This document shows, piece by piece, positions 9,111-18,084 of a stretch of DNA of 64,000 nt. Under the pieces are notes generated by a model, which had not been told where the DNA came from, did no database searches, and saw nothing but the letters and a program-made list of their open reading frames with translations. The position numbers were made by a program, and so were the translations under genes. The stretch is from Shewanella marisflavi. GTDB lineage: Bacteria > Pseudomonadota > Gammaproteobacteria > Enterobacterales > Shewanellaceae. Positions within the stretch are counted from its first letter, which is position 1. Each line of letters starts with the position of its first letter. The stretch spans positions 248,001 to 312,000 of the forward strand of contig NZ_JAKIKX010000002.1 of assembly GCF_023283925.1 (NCBI RefSeq), written 5' to 3'.

Positions 9111-11813
9111 ATGAGCCAGCGTACATTACACACCCTTTTTAAACCCAAATCGGTCGCCATTATTGGCGCGTCTAACGGTGCCAAGCGTGCTGGCAATGTC
9201 GTAATGCGCAACCTGTTGTCCAGTGGTTTCTCTGGCCCTATCATGCCTGTAACGCCAAAGTATGAAGCCGTCTTAGGCGTGCTAGCCTACCCTAATATCG
9301 AAGCCTTACCACTCAAGCCCGATCTTGCCATTATCTGTACCGCAGCAAGTCGCGTTCCGGCTATCGTTGAGCGCTTAGCGCAATTTGGTTGTAAAGTGGC
9401 GATCATTAACGCCTCCGGAATGGCAAACCAGTTAGATGAAGAGGGGCAGAACCTACTAACCCTTACCCGAGCTCACGCCAAGCGCTATGGCATGCGCATA
9501 CTTGGCCCTAACAGCCTCGGCATGATGCTGCCTAATTTGGGACTCAACGCTAGCCTAGCGCACACCAGTGCCCTGCCAGGTAAAATCGCCTTCGTGTCGC
9601 AATCGGCGGCTATCGCCACCACAGTGCTGGACTGGGCTAACAATAAGGGGATCGGCTTTTCCTCCTTTATTTCTCTGGGAGATGCCACGGATATCGATTT
9701 TGATGAGCTACTCGATTATCTCGGCCGGGATTCGCGTACGACCGCCATCATGCTCTATATCGACTCGGTTAACGAAAAACGTCACTTTCTCTCTGCTGCT
9801 CGCGCTGCTGCGCGCAATAAACCCATACTCGTCATTAAATCGGGACGCAGTTTAGAAGGCACCAACGCCGCCAAACTGCACACCGGCGGTGAAGTCGGTA
9901 ATGACGCCGTATATGAGGCAGCATTTAGACGCGCCGGTATGCTCAGGGTCAACGATCTGGTAGAGCTATTCGCCGCGGTGGAAACCCTCGCCCATTCAGC
10001 ACCACTTCAGGGCGAGCGACTGGCTATCTTAAGTAACGGCGGCGGCCCCGGCGTATTAGGGCTAGATCAGCTTATTCTTGGTGGGGGTAAACCGGCTACA
10101 CTGGACGATGAAACCTTCGATAAACTGAACGCTTTTCTACCCGATACCTGGTCAGGACAAAACCCAGTCGATATTGGCGGTGATGCGGATGCTAAACGCT
10201 ACACTCAAAGTCTCGATATTCTGATGAATGCCGATATTGCCGATGCCATCTTGGTACTGCACTCCCCTTCGGCCCTTGGCGATGGCATAGAGATCGCCGA
10301 CAGCATCATAGACCTTATCGCTAAACACCCAAGGCGTCATAAGGTCAATGTCCTGACCAACTGGAGCGGCGAAGACTCAGCCTATCAAGCTCGTAAACAC
10401 TTCAACCGCGCGGGTGTCCCCACCTATCGCACCCCCGAAGGTGCCGTTGGCGCATTTATGCACATGGTGGAATACAGACGTAACCAGAAATTACTGCAAG
10501 AAGTACCACAATCAATTCCAGATAACATTCCAACAGATGCACAGTTAGCACGTCGCTTGCTGAATCAAGCGATTAGCGAAAACAAACAGGTTATAGAGAC
10601 ACACGAGGCCAGTGCTATCCTAAAGGCGTATGGACTCAATACCATAGAGACACATTTTGCAGCCAGTGGGGAGGCCGCCGCCGAGATTGCCGAGCAGATA
10701 GGTTACCCGGTCGCTTTAAAGGTGCAATCACCGGACATTCATCATAAGTCTGATGTGCACGGCGTGATGCTTAACCTCACCTCAAAGCAGGAGGTGCTAC
10801 AAGCGGCCGACGCCATGATTGGCCGCGTCCATTCTCTGAATCAAGATGCCGATATCCAAGGGCTTATCGTGCAAAAGATGGCACTCACCGCTGGCACCCA
10901 AGAGATACGTGTCGCCGTCACTAACGATCCAGTCTTTGGCCCGGCCATCTTGCTTGGCGAAGGCGGTTCAGAGTGGCAACCTAACACAGACGCGGCGGTG
11001 GCACTTCCCCCCCTCAACATGACGCTTGCCCGTTATATGGTTATTCAGGCCCTTAAGACTCACAAACTCAAAGATAGGCATCTGCCACTTGGCCTAGACA
11101 TGAATGCATTATGCGTCATGCTGACTCAAATCTCTCACCTGATCATAGATTGTCCCGAAATAGCTGGATTAGACTTAAATCCTGTGCTTTGCGCCGGCGA
11201 GCAGATCACTCTGCTCGATGTGAATATTCAGCTTAATCCTAATGCCCAAGATACGCCCAACCGTCTGGCCATCTGTCCCTACCCTAAGGAGATGGAAGAG
11301 CACGCCGTGCTTAAAAATGGGCTTGAGATCATGCTAAGACCTATCTTGCCTGAAGATGAACCTAAGCACCTGGCCTTTGACAATTCACTGTCTGATGAAG
11401 ACAGGTATAAGCGCTATTTTGGCGTACGTTCAAAGATGACTCACGAAGAGATGGCGGTGCTTACTCAAATAGATTACGCCAGAGAAATGGCCTTTATTGC
11501 CACGGCTAAGGGGCCCGATGGTGACGATATCACTTTAGGCGCAGTCAGAGCCTCTATCGATCCCGACAATACTGAGGCCGAATTTGCCATGGCGGTTCGC
11601 AGCGATCACCAAGGCATAGGGTTAGGAAAACTGTTACTCGAAAAACTAATCGCTTACTACAAAGCTAACGACACCGAGCTATTAACTGGCTTTACCATGT
11701 TTGAAAACCGCAATATGGCAAGCCTAGCGAAAAAGCTAGGCTTTACAGTAACCTTCGATATGGATGAGCGCCTGATCAAGATGGACATGCCGCTGAAACC
11801 ACCTCAAGGCTAA
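9111..11813 (+). CDS. patZ: Protein lysine acetyltransferase, PatZ/Pat type
   Basis: 900 residues, matching E. coli PatZ (YfiQ) along its length. An NDP-forming acyl-CoA-synthetase-like region makes up about residues 1-700: CoA-binding start (KPKSVAIIGASN), ligase part (LGPNSLGMMLPN, FVSQSAAIATTVLDWA) and an ATP-grasp part (IGYPVALKVQSPDIHHKSDVHG). A C-terminal GNAT domain follows (about 730-890, with VRSDHQGIGLGKLLLEKLI as acetyl-CoA loop). Homologues use acetyl-CoA to acetylate lysines, including on acetyl-CoA synthetase, and their synthetase half is regarded as regulatory. AGGAG precedes the ATG. The stop codon lies inside the terminator shared with the convergent cyclase gene. Confidence 0.93.
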   Translation: MSQRTLHTLFKPKSVAIIGASNGAKRAGNVVMRNLLSSGFSGPIMPVTPKYEAVLGVLAYPNIEALPLKPDLAIICTAASRVPAIVERLAQFGCKVAIINASGMANQLDEEGQNLLTLTRAHAKRYGMRILGPNSLGMMLPNLGLNASLAHTSALPGKIAFVSQSAAIATTVLDWANNKGIGFSSFISLGDATDIDFDELLDYLGRDSRTTAIMLYIDSVNEKRHFLSAARAAARNKPILVIKSGRSLEGTNAAKLHTGGEVGNDAVYEAAFRRAGMLRVNDLVELFAAVETLAHSAPLQGERLAILSNGGGPGVLGLDQLILGGGKPATLDDETFDKLNAFLPDTWSGQNPVDIGGDADAKRYTQSLDILMNADIADAILVLHSPSALGDGIEIADSIIDLIAKHPRRHKVNVLTNWSGEDSAYQARKHFNRAGVPTYRTPEGAVGAFMHMVEYRRNQKLLQEVPQSIPDNIPTDAQLARRLLNQAISENKQVIETHEASAILKAYGLNTIETHFAASGEAAAEIAEQIGYPVALKVQSPDIHHKSDVHGVMLNLTSKQEVLQAADAMIGRVHSLNQDADIQGLIVQKMALTAGTQEIRVAVTNDPVFGPAILLGEGGSEWQPNTDAAVALPPLNMTLARYMVIQALKTHKLKDRHLPLGLDMNALCVMLTQISHLIIDCPEIAGLDLNPVLCAGEQITLLDVNIQLNPNAQDTPNRLAICPYPKEMEEHAVLKNGLEIMLRPILPEDEPKHLAFDNSLSDEDRYKRYFGVRSKMTHEEMAVLTQIDYAREMAFIATAKGPDGDDITLGAVRASIDPDNTEAEFAMAVRSDHQGIGLGKLLLEKLIAYYKANDTELLTGFTMFENRNMASLAKKLGFTVTFDMDERLIKMDMPLKPPQG

Positions 11814-11829
11814 TATCTATTAGCCTTTT
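11806..11829. terminator. Terminator shared by convergent genes, overlapping both stop codons
   Basis: AAGGCTAAT (11806-11814), loop ATCT, ATTAGCCTT (11819-11827), then TT. It contains the patZ stop (11811-11813) and the stop of the minus-strand cyclase (11820-11822). The T-run is short, so strength is uncertain. Confidence 0.6.
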
Positions 11830-12848
11830 ATGCAGTTACGCCCGGCCGACTTGGCACGATAAAGCGCTTCATCGGCTCGTGTAAGATAGGACTCACGATC
11901 ATCATCATGACACAAACAGGCGACGCCAATGGACACGGTTATTGCCCCTAGGGAGAGTTTCTTATCTTTGCCAATACTCAGGTGTCGCTCGGCAATACGG
12001 GATCTAAGTTGCTCGGCGACCACCATGGCGCCCGAGTGATCGGTATCAGGTAATAGAATAACAAACTCCTCACCACCATAACGAGCGACGAAATCATCTC
12101 CTCTTACCCCTTGCTTTAACGCCAAAGCGACATAGGCCAGTACTTTGTCACCAACGAGGTGGCCATGGGTATCATTAAACTGCTTAAAGTTATCAATATC
12201 GACGAGAAGCAGGCTGCTATTGCGTTGCGCGCGCCTAAATTGTTGAATGTGAGAGAGCACCTCTTCGTCGAAGGCGCGGCGATTACGCAGCGAAGTAAGC
12301 TGATCTGTCATCACCGCCACATTGAGATTTTCCATCTCTGACTTTAGCGCAGCGACCTCATCATTCATCACCTTAAGGCTGCTCTCCATCTCTCGATTAC
12401 TGGTAACAACCTGAGCCACCTCTTCGGCAAGGGTATCGATAAGACGCTCCAGGGTTTGAGGATCGGGGTCTTGGCTAATGTTATGCTGAAACTCATTCAG
12501 ACTAAGATTAAACTGCGCCGTGCCTGCAGTGACTTCTGATAGCCGGGTCATAAAGTTATTGATCAAGATCTGCGTTTCGACCTGCACACTCTCAATAACC
12601 TCAGGTGATTTTTCCCTAATAAAGTCATTGTAGAGACCCGCATTAACCTCAGTAGTGAAATGAGCGCGGCTGGCAACTAAAGCATCGATGGCACGCTTAA
12701 GATCCAGATTTACCCCGCGAAAATACTCATACCATACGGCATAATTATCTGGGGTAACGGGAATATTGAGTTCAGACATACGCGGCACGGCATGTCGCAA
12801 AATTTTAGCTGAAAGTTCAGTTTCGGTAAGTTGTTTAGCCAAATTCAT
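11820..12848 (-). CDS. Diguanylate cyclase (GGDEF), cytoplasmic
   Basis: 342 residues that should make c-di-GMP from GTP. The GGDEF domain occupies about residues 180-342, with active-site GGEEF at 258-262, LTSLRNRRAF at its start, and an I-site RGDD five residues before GGEEF, so product inhibition is likely. The N-terminal 150 residues have no membrane segment; they are helical and end in a coiled-coil-like stretch (MESSLKVMNDEVAALKSEMENL). I do not recognise the sensory part (contains VTPDNYAVWYEYFRG, seen in front of other GGDEF domains). It is convergent with patZ. Confidence 0.92.
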   Translation of the reverse strand: MNLAKQLTETELSAKILRHAVPRMSELNIPVTPDNYAVWYEYFRGVNLDLKRAIDALVASRAHFTTEVNAGLYNDFIREKSPEVIESVQVETQILINNFMTRLSEVTAGTAQFNLSLNEFQHNISQDPDPQTLERLIDTLAEEVAQVVTSNREMESSLKVMNDEVAALKSEMENLNVAVMTDQLTSLRNRRAFDEEVLSHIQQFRRAQRNSSLLLVDIDNFKQFNDTHGHLVGDKVLAYVALALKQGVRGDDFVARYGGEEFVILLPDTDHSGAMVVAEQLRSRIAERHLSIGKDKKLSLGAITVSIGVACLCHDDDRESYLTRADEALYRAKSAGRNCIKG

Positions 12849-12992
12849 AAAGATTTTCGCCGTTTATATTATTCGAGAAACACTAGCGCATTAGGGCACG
12901 CCATACTCTCTCAACTCAATAAGAGAAGACGCTTTCTCTACAATAACGAAAAATGCCAAGCTTACCAGCTTTTTGTTAATAATTTTGTACAC

Positions 12993-14621
12993 TTAACCCT
13001 TGCGGCACTGTGCAAAAATATCCATCTCTTTGCGATAAACCGCACTAGACACATTCATCACACCAAGCAAGCTGGAGAATAAGTTGTCGTGTGAGAAGCC
13101 TCCCTTTGTTGCGTAATCACTCAGGCACTGCTTATCCAAATGGTTGTCTACCGCAAAATCTGGCGAGATCCACGCAAGCAAAGGAACCTTTATCTGCTCG
13201 TCAGGTGCAAAAGTATATGGGGTACCGTGTAGATAAATACCGCTCTCTCCCAGCGACTCGCCGTGATCAGACACATAAAGTAGCGCCGTATCCGCCTGGT
13301 CATTGTGGGCTTCAAGGCGAGCAATCACCTGAGCGATAATATAGTCACCATACAAAATGGTATTATCATAGGTATTCTTCAACTCTTCGTCGCTGCAATT
13401 TTGAATATCGCTGCGCTGACAATCGGGCACAAATTTGCGATGCGTTTCAGGATAACGCAAATAGTAGGTCGGGCCGTGAGAACCTATGATATGCAGGACT
13501 ATCATAGTGTCTTGGGTTATCCCTTTAGCTAACTCCTTATCCAGCGCATTTAATAGCACCTGATCGTAGCAGTTATGGCCATCACAAAGCTCGGGGTCAC
13601 TGTTAAAATCGATATTGATATGGGTCACGCGATCGCACACCCCTTTACAGCCGCTATCATTGTCTAACCACTCCAGCGCTATGCCCCCATGATTAAGCAC
13701 ATCGATGACAGTATCTTGTGTCTGAGCGCGCCGTGCATCGTAATCATTTCTGTCCATGCTAGAGAACATACAAGGCAAGGAGACTGCTGTGGCGGTACCG
13801 CACGACGAGGTGTCTTGAAAGGCAATCATGTCATAGGCCTTAGTATAGGCATTGGTGGGTTTATCATAACCATAGTACTCATAGTTACGTGCTCTGGCGG
13901 TTTCGCCCACCACAACCGCCACTAGGTTAGGCTTATTATTGCCATCATGAGTCATATTCTTGGCATCGAGCCCCTGCTCCTTGTAGACCAATGGCTCTTG
14001 AAAATAATTAACTTTGACATACTTTACCATCGACCCGATGGCATAGGTCGGCACTATGTAACGCTTCATCTGATCATGATTACGGCCAAAGGCAACATAG
14101 TTTTGATAATAGAAGAAACCAATCACAGTAATTCCTGCCAACATGGCGGCCATAAAAACCAGCTTATGCATGACTTCTTTGACCAACGGCTTGTACACAA
14201 TCCTGGTCTTGTAGATCAATAACGCAGGTACTATGCCCGTCAGCGCAAAATTCAAACCCGAGGACCAGTTGAAATAGGTTAAGGCCTCGGCGCTATTTGT
14301 CTGCACCATGTTTTCTATCATCCCATAGTCAAACACCACACCATATTGCAACGCGGCAAAAAACACACCGGATGAAATTAAGGTCAAACCAATAAAAAAG
14401 GGCTTTAGCAAGTATTTAACTGAAAATAGGGAAAAGATAAAACTTAACGCTAAGAGCAAAAACAGCGGAATCGTCGCGACAAAGAGATAGTTCACCTCTG
14501 CTTGCGTTTCAATACCCTGTTTCACTATGCCAAACAGCGGCATATTAAACACACAAACATAAAATAGTGCGATGATCAGCGTAAACTGGTTCGCCGATAG
14601 ATTGTTAACTCTCGACAGCAC
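12993..14621 (-). CDS. eptA: Phosphoethanolamine-lipid A transferase
   Basis: Inner-membrane enzyme that adds phosphoethanolamine to lipid A and can lower polymyxin sensitivity. About five N-terminal membrane segments precede a periplasmic sulfatase-fold domain with VVVGETAR (metal-binding Glu), the nucleophile-Thr region SSCGTATAVSLPCMFS, and YVSDHGESLGE (metal ligands). Several cysteine pairs are consistent with EptA disulfides. The frame is open to a TTG at 14669, but the GTG at 14621 gives an N-terminus of family length and has AGAGAG about 9 nt upstream, so I prefer it. No PmrAB-like genes are adjacent. Confidence 0.9.
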   Translation of the reverse strand: MLSRVNNLSANQFTLIIALFYVCVFNMPLFGIVKQGIETQAEVNYLFVATIPLFLLLALSFIFSLFSVKYLLKPFFIGLTLISSGVFFAALQYGVVFDYGMIENMVQTNSAEALTYFNWSSGLNFALTGIVPALLIYKTRIVYKPLVKEVMHKLVFMAAMLAGITVIGFFYYQNYVAFGRNHDQMKRYIVPTYAIGSMVKYVKVNYFQEPLVYKEQGLDAKNMTHDGNNKPNLVAVVVGETARARNYEYYGYDKPTNAYTKAYDMIAFQDTSSCGTATAVSLPCMFSSMDRNDYDARRAQTQDTVIDVLNHGGIALEWLDNDSGCKGVCDRVTHINIDFNSDPELCDGHNCYDQVLLNALDKELAKGITQDTMIVLHIIGSHGPTYYLRYPETHRKFVPDCQRSDIQNCSDEELKNTYDNTILYGDYIIAQVIARLEAHNDQADTALLYVSDHGESLGESGIYLHGTPYTFAPDEQIKVPLLAWISPDFAVDNHLDKQCLSDYATKGGFSHDNLFSSLLGVMNVSSAVYRKEMDIFAQCRKG

Positions 14622-14834
14622 TGAGTGTTCTCTCTTTAAAAGTAACGAAGACAGACCGATAACAGCCAACTAGAAAATTGAATAAAACCGGATTTGGACC
14701 AATTTATTAACGCCATGACTTCGTCGTAATTCACTAGACCTTGGGGCAAGTCATTGTCCAAGTAACTGGGGCGCAGAAGGAGACAGCCAATTTAGCTAAC
14801 CAACATACTGCACCACAAATAAAGCAGCATTTAG

Positions 14835-14858
14835 GTTGCTTAACTTGCGTTAAGCAAC
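14835..14858. repeat. Perfect hairpin between marR and eptA
   Basis: GTTGCTTAAC (14835-14844), loop TTGC, GTTAAGCAAC (14849-14858). No T-run follows on either strand. It lies about 215 bp upstream of the eptA start and 75 bp after the marR stop. It could be an operator or an RNA-stabilising hairpin. The remainder of 14622-14931 shows nothing else I recognise. Confidence 0.5.
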
Positions 14859-14931
14859 TTGTGCTAAGGGTAAGATATTTACACAGTGGAGGTGAAAAAA
14901 AAGTGTAAGAAAGGCGGGAGCAAATGCGGGG

Positions 14932-15348
14932 CTAAAACTCCTGATTCATCCGTTCAAAAAAACACAATAACTGTTCTCGTTCACTGTCAGAGAACTTAGC
15001 GGTTAATTGATCAGACAAGCCATGGTGTAATTGGTCGTGTTCTCGATAAACGGCCTGCCCCTGCTCAGTTAAGCCAACCAGAATAGAACGTCTGTCCTGC
15101 TGATGAGCCTTACGCGCCACCAGGCCAGCCTGTTCCATCTTGTCTATCTGTACAGTGAGAGTGCCTGTTGTGATCCCCATCTTTTCCGCTAACTCCTTCA
15201 TGCGAAGATCGCCGCTAGCACCTAAAATTTCTACCGCATGGATCTGTGGTAATGAGTGGCCTGCATCCTTAACCACCGCCATCTCCCACGAGGAAAGCTT
15301 CTCGTAAAACTCAACGATGGCGTGGCTCAATTGATCGTTATTTTGCAT
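14932..15348 (-). CDS. MarR-family transcriptional regulator
   Basis: 138 residues with a winged helix-turn-helix: recognition region LRMKELAEKMGITTGTLTVQIDKMEQAGLV and wing KAHQQDRRSILVGLTEQG. MarR proteins bind dyads as dimers and usually repress linked genes. It lies 38 bp downstream of the dmeF-like gene on the same strand, so the two are probably co-transcribed. That makes a metal-responsive role plausible, but no metal site is obvious (one His near the N-terminus and a few in the dimer region). Two identical short dyads upstream of the pair are candidate operators. Confidence 0.88.
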   Translation of the reverse strand: MQNNDQLSHAIVEFYEKLSSWEMAVVKDAGHSLPQIHAVEILGASGDLRMKELAEKMGITTGTLTVQIDKMEQAGLVARKAHQQDRRSILVGLTEQGQAVYREHDQLHHGLSDQLTAKFSDSEREQLLCFFERMNQEF

Positions 15349-15386
15349 CTAAGGTAAATTCTCCATTTAGTGCCCTGCAACTATCC

Positions 15387-16436
15387 TTAGTTTGCTTGTT
15401 GGCACTCAGTTTGACGACAGGTGATGAGTTCGACGGTTAAATGATCGATACGTTCAAATTTAGCCAATTTGTGCTTGAAATAGTCCAGATCTTTTGGGTC
15501 ATGGCTAACAATAGACACCATAGCCGCATAATGATCGGCACTCACAGGCCAGACATGAATATCGCTAACCTGATGATCCGCTTCATCTTCGATAAACTCG
15601 ACCATCTCATTCACATACTGCTTTTCTATACTGGCATCCAACAAGATAGGCCCCGTCTGTTTCATCAATCCCCATGCCCAGCTGGTTATGATCACGGCGC
15701 CAACTACCCCCATAACAGGGTCAAGCCAGGTCAGCCCCAAGTACTTACCAAACAGCAGCGCCCCAATCGCTAACAAAGAGGTCAACGCATCGGCCATAAC
15801 GTGAAAATAGGCTGCACGCAAATTATGATCATGGTGACCCTTTTCTTCATGCTGGTGGTCGTGGTGATGGCCATGCTCATGGTGTTTATCGTGTTTATCG
15901 TGTTTATGACTGTGTGTATGCCCGTGATGATGTCCGTGTCCGTGATGATGGTGCCCATGATGGTGGTCATGGCTATGATGATCTTTAAGCAAAAATACCG
16001 ATATGACGTTAACCGTTAAACCGATAACAGCCACAAAAATAGCTTCGTTAAAATGGATCTGCTCGGGGTTAAACAAGCGATTTACCGACTCAACGACCAT
16101 GAGCAAAGCCACTAATCCCAGGGCAACAGCACTGGTAAATCCCCCAAGCACGCTGACTTTACCGGTACCAAACGCAAATTTTGGATTATTAGCGTGCTTT
16201 TTAGCGTAATGGTAAGCAAACAGGGTAATTAGGAAGGCTGCAGCATGAGTACCCATATGCCAACCATCAGCCAGCAAGGCCATAGAACCATATAAGGTGC
16301 CGGCAGCTATCTCGGCTATCATGGTAAACAGCGTTAGCAACAACACGTAACGGGTATTACGCTCGCCATCAGTGTTTAAGTTAGCGAATTGATGTGAGTG
16401 CTGCCAAGGGGCAAGATGATCCTTAACATCGGACAT
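15387..16436 (-). CDS. dmeF: Cation diffusion facilitator, DmeF-type Co/Ni exporter
   Basis: 349-residue inner-membrane metal/proton antiporter. It has six membrane segments, with the metal-site pattern LLADGWHMGTHA in TM2 and HVMADALTS in TM5. Between TM4 and TM5 (about residues 150-205) lies an extreme His-rich loop with many HH, HGH and HDH units. The order GSMALLADGWHM / FAFGTGK / DHNLRAAYFHV is characteristic of DmeF rather than zinc-type CDF proteins, so Co(II)/Ni(II) is the likely substrate. The C-terminal cytoplasmic domain has VSDIHVWPVS. The marR gene follows. Confidence 0.88.
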   Translation of the reverse strand: MSDVKDHLAPWQHSHQFANLNTDGERNTRYVLLLTLFTMIAEIAAGTLYGSMALLADGWHMGTHAAAFLITLFAYHYAKKHANNPKFAFGTGKVSVLGGFTSAVALGLVALLMVVESVNRLFNPEQIHFNEAIFVAVIGLTVNVISVFLLKDHHSHDHHHGHHHHGHGHHHGHTHSHKHDKHDKHHEHGHHHDHQHEEKGHHDHNLRAAYFHVMADALTSLLAIGALLFGKYLGLTWLDPVMGVVGAVIITSWAWGLMKQTGPILLDASIEKQYVNEMVEFIEDEADHQVSDIHVWPVSADHYAAMVSIVSHDPKDLDYFKHKLAKFERIDHLTVELITCRQTECQQAN

Positions 16437-16477
16437 AAGTAGTTCTCTATTATTGTAAATAAGTGATCGTTATTCAT

Positions 16478-16508
16478 GATCGAAAAAACTAAATTTGTCT
16501 TTTCGATC
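16478..16508. repeat. Inverted repeat upstream of dmeF
   Basis: GATCGAAAA (16478-16486) and TTTTCGATC (16500-16508), 9-bp arms, 13-nt spacer, 42 bp before the dmeF start. Possible operator or leader hairpin. Confidence 0.5.
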
Positions 16509-16555
16509 AACTAGCGACTCGGCCCTTAGTGTTATAGGCTGCCTTCGTCATTTAT

Positions 16556-16600
16556 TTTGATTTTCAAACTTTCAAAAGCTTAACTAGTTTGATTTTCAAA
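16556..16600. promoter_or_regulatory. Two identical dyads, candidate operator of dmeF-marR
   Basis: TTTGATTTTCAAA occurs at 16556-16568 and 16588-16600, 32 bp apart (three helical turns). Each is a dyad (TTTGA-TTT-TCAAA) of the size bound by MarR dimers. They lie 120-165 bp upstream of dmeF and about 170-210 bp upstream of ecotin. The rest of 16437-16768 is AT-rich; a possible ecotin promoter (TTGCTT, 17 bp, TATGCT) ends near 16720. Confidence 0.45.
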
Positions 16601-16768
16601 GTAAACTGATATGACGTACCCGAAATCTAAATCTATCGACCTCGTCACATAGATCCTTAAAATCGACTTAAAACAATACATTAAAAATATTTATTTGCTT
16701 TTAACCCTTTTCCCTTATGCTAGCGTTTATACCGGATATCTGAATTTACTTTAACGCTAGGAGCTTTC

Positions 16769-17335
16769 ATGAATCTGAGTCTAAACCGCTACCCACAGGC
16801 AGCACGCACACTTTTAATTGGACTGGGACTGGCCTTTACTACAATATCAGCCCAAGCCACCAGTCCGGTAAAACCAGCACACCTTGCAAGCCCTCAGGCA
16901 GTAAGCTACACAGCAGCCGATTATCAGGTGCATGAAACCAGCAAGATGTTTCCAGCGCCTGACAATGGGCTGGTACAACATATTTTGACGCTACCCAAAT
17001 TGGAAAATGAGACGGACTATCGTATCGAAATCGCCATTGGCCGTAGTGAGCAAGTCGACTGTAATAAACACAGCCTTAAGGGTAAGATCTCACAACATAC
17101 AGTTCAGGGCTGGGGCTATAACTACTACCAAGTAGACACTATTGTTCAGGGACCAAGCACCATGATGGCTTGTTTTGACAAGGCAAAGAAAACTGCCTTT
17201 CTGACGCTGCCGCAAAAGCTTAACCTTGAGTACGACAGCCGTCTGCCTAAGGTTTTCTATCTCCCTGCAGGCGCCCAGCTAAGATACCGGGTATGGCAAG
17301 CCATAGGTGACTATCAATATAGTGAAGCCAAGTAA
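16769..17335 (+). CDS. eco: Ecotin, periplasmic serine protease inhibitor
   Basis: 188 residues including an N-terminal signal peptide (hydrophobic to about TTISAQA). Ecotin dimers inhibit trypsin-fold proteases with broad specificity. Family marks are the reactive-site loop STMMAC with Met at P1, the cysteine pair (VDCNKH and MMAC) that forms the loop disulfide, the central [10 protein letters not shown], and the C-terminal YRVWQA. The mature chain is slightly longer at the N-terminus than that of E. coli. A Shine-Dalgarno (AGGAG) is well placed. It ends before a bidirectional terminator shared with eda. Confidence 0.93.
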   Translation: MNLSLNRYPQAARTLLIGLGLAFTTISAQATSPVKPAHLASPQAVSYTAADYQVHETSKMFPAPDNGLVQHILTLPKLENETDYRIEIAIGRSEQVDCNKHSLKGKISQHTVQGWGYNYYQVDTIVQGPSTMMACFDKAKKTAFLTLPQKLNLEYDSRLPKVFYLPAGAQLRYRVWQAIGDYQYSEAK

Positions 17336-17380
17336 AATACTCAGTGAAAGCGAATCCCTCCGCTAAATGCAAGCCATAAA

Positions 17381-17407
17381 AAAACCTCTGCCATGGCAGA
17401 GGTTTTT
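17381..17407. terminator. Bidirectional terminator between eco and eda
   Basis: Perfect palindrome CCTCTGCCATGGCAGAGG (17385-17402) with an A-run before and T-run after, so it works on both strands. Confidence 0.93.
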
Positions 17408-17421
17408 AAATTTACACAGGA

Positions 17422-18063
17422 CTAAAGCCCGTTAATGGCATCTTTGCACAGCTGTGTGATCCGCGCCCAATCCCCCTGCTCCATCGCATCTGTTGGGGCT
17501 ATCCAGCTACCGCCAATACAGTCGACATTTTTAAGTGCCAAATAATCTTTGTAACTGCTTGGCGTAATGCCTCCCGTTGGGCAAAAACGTATGTTAGCCA
17601 AGGGGCCAGAGAAGGCTTTAAGCGCATTAACGCCACCAGAGGCTTCTGCAGGAAAGAACTTAAAATTGGTATAACCAAGGGCCATACCTGTCATCACCTC
17701 AGAGATACTTGCCACGCCAGGGATCAGTGGGACAGTGCCCTTCATCGCGGCCTTTAGTAGCTCAGGGGTCGCACCAGGGGTGATCACAAACTGAGCGCCT
17801 GCATCAACGGCCTGTTGCAACTGCTCTTCATTAAGAATGGTCCCAGCACCCACCAGTGCCTCGGGTACCTCTTTGGCGATTTTAGTAATAGCCTCCAAGG
17901 CGCAAGGTGTACGTAGGGTGACCTCTAATACACTGATGCCCCCTTCAACCAGCGCCCTGGCGAGTGGTACAGCATCCTCAATCTTATTAATCACCATGAC
18001 GGGAACGATCGGGCTACGTTTAAAAATATCTTGTGGTTGAATTGACCAGTTATTCTCAGCCAT
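17422..18063 (-). CDS. eda: KDPG aldolase (2-keto-3-deoxy-6-phosphogluconate aldolase)
   Basis: Last step of the Entner-Doudoroff pathway: KDPG to pyruvate and glyceraldehyde 3-phosphate. 213 residues of a TIM barrel with the catalytic Glu in LEVTLRT and the Schiff-base Lys in [11 protein letters not shown] (about residue 133). The phosphate-binding CPTGGI is also present. It is the last gene of zwf-pgl-edd-eda, 21 bp after edd. Confidence 0.97.
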   Translation of the reverse strand: MAENNWSIQPQDIFKRSPIVPVMVINKIEDAVPLARALVEGGISVLEVTLRTPCALEAITKIAKEVPEALVGAGTILNEEQLQQAVDAGAQFVITPGATPELLKAAMKGTVPLIPGVASISEVMTGMALGYTNFKFFPAEASGGVNALKAFSGPLANIRFCPTGGITPSSYKDYLALKNVDCIGGSWIAPTDAMEQGDWARITQLCKDAINGL

Positions 18064-18084
18064 TGCTAAAGCCTTCCTCAGTGA

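Noticed and set aside
15782..16019. Long open frames on both strands across the dmeF His-rich loop
   Set aside because: They are shadows of the repetitive CAT/CAC-rich coding sequence.
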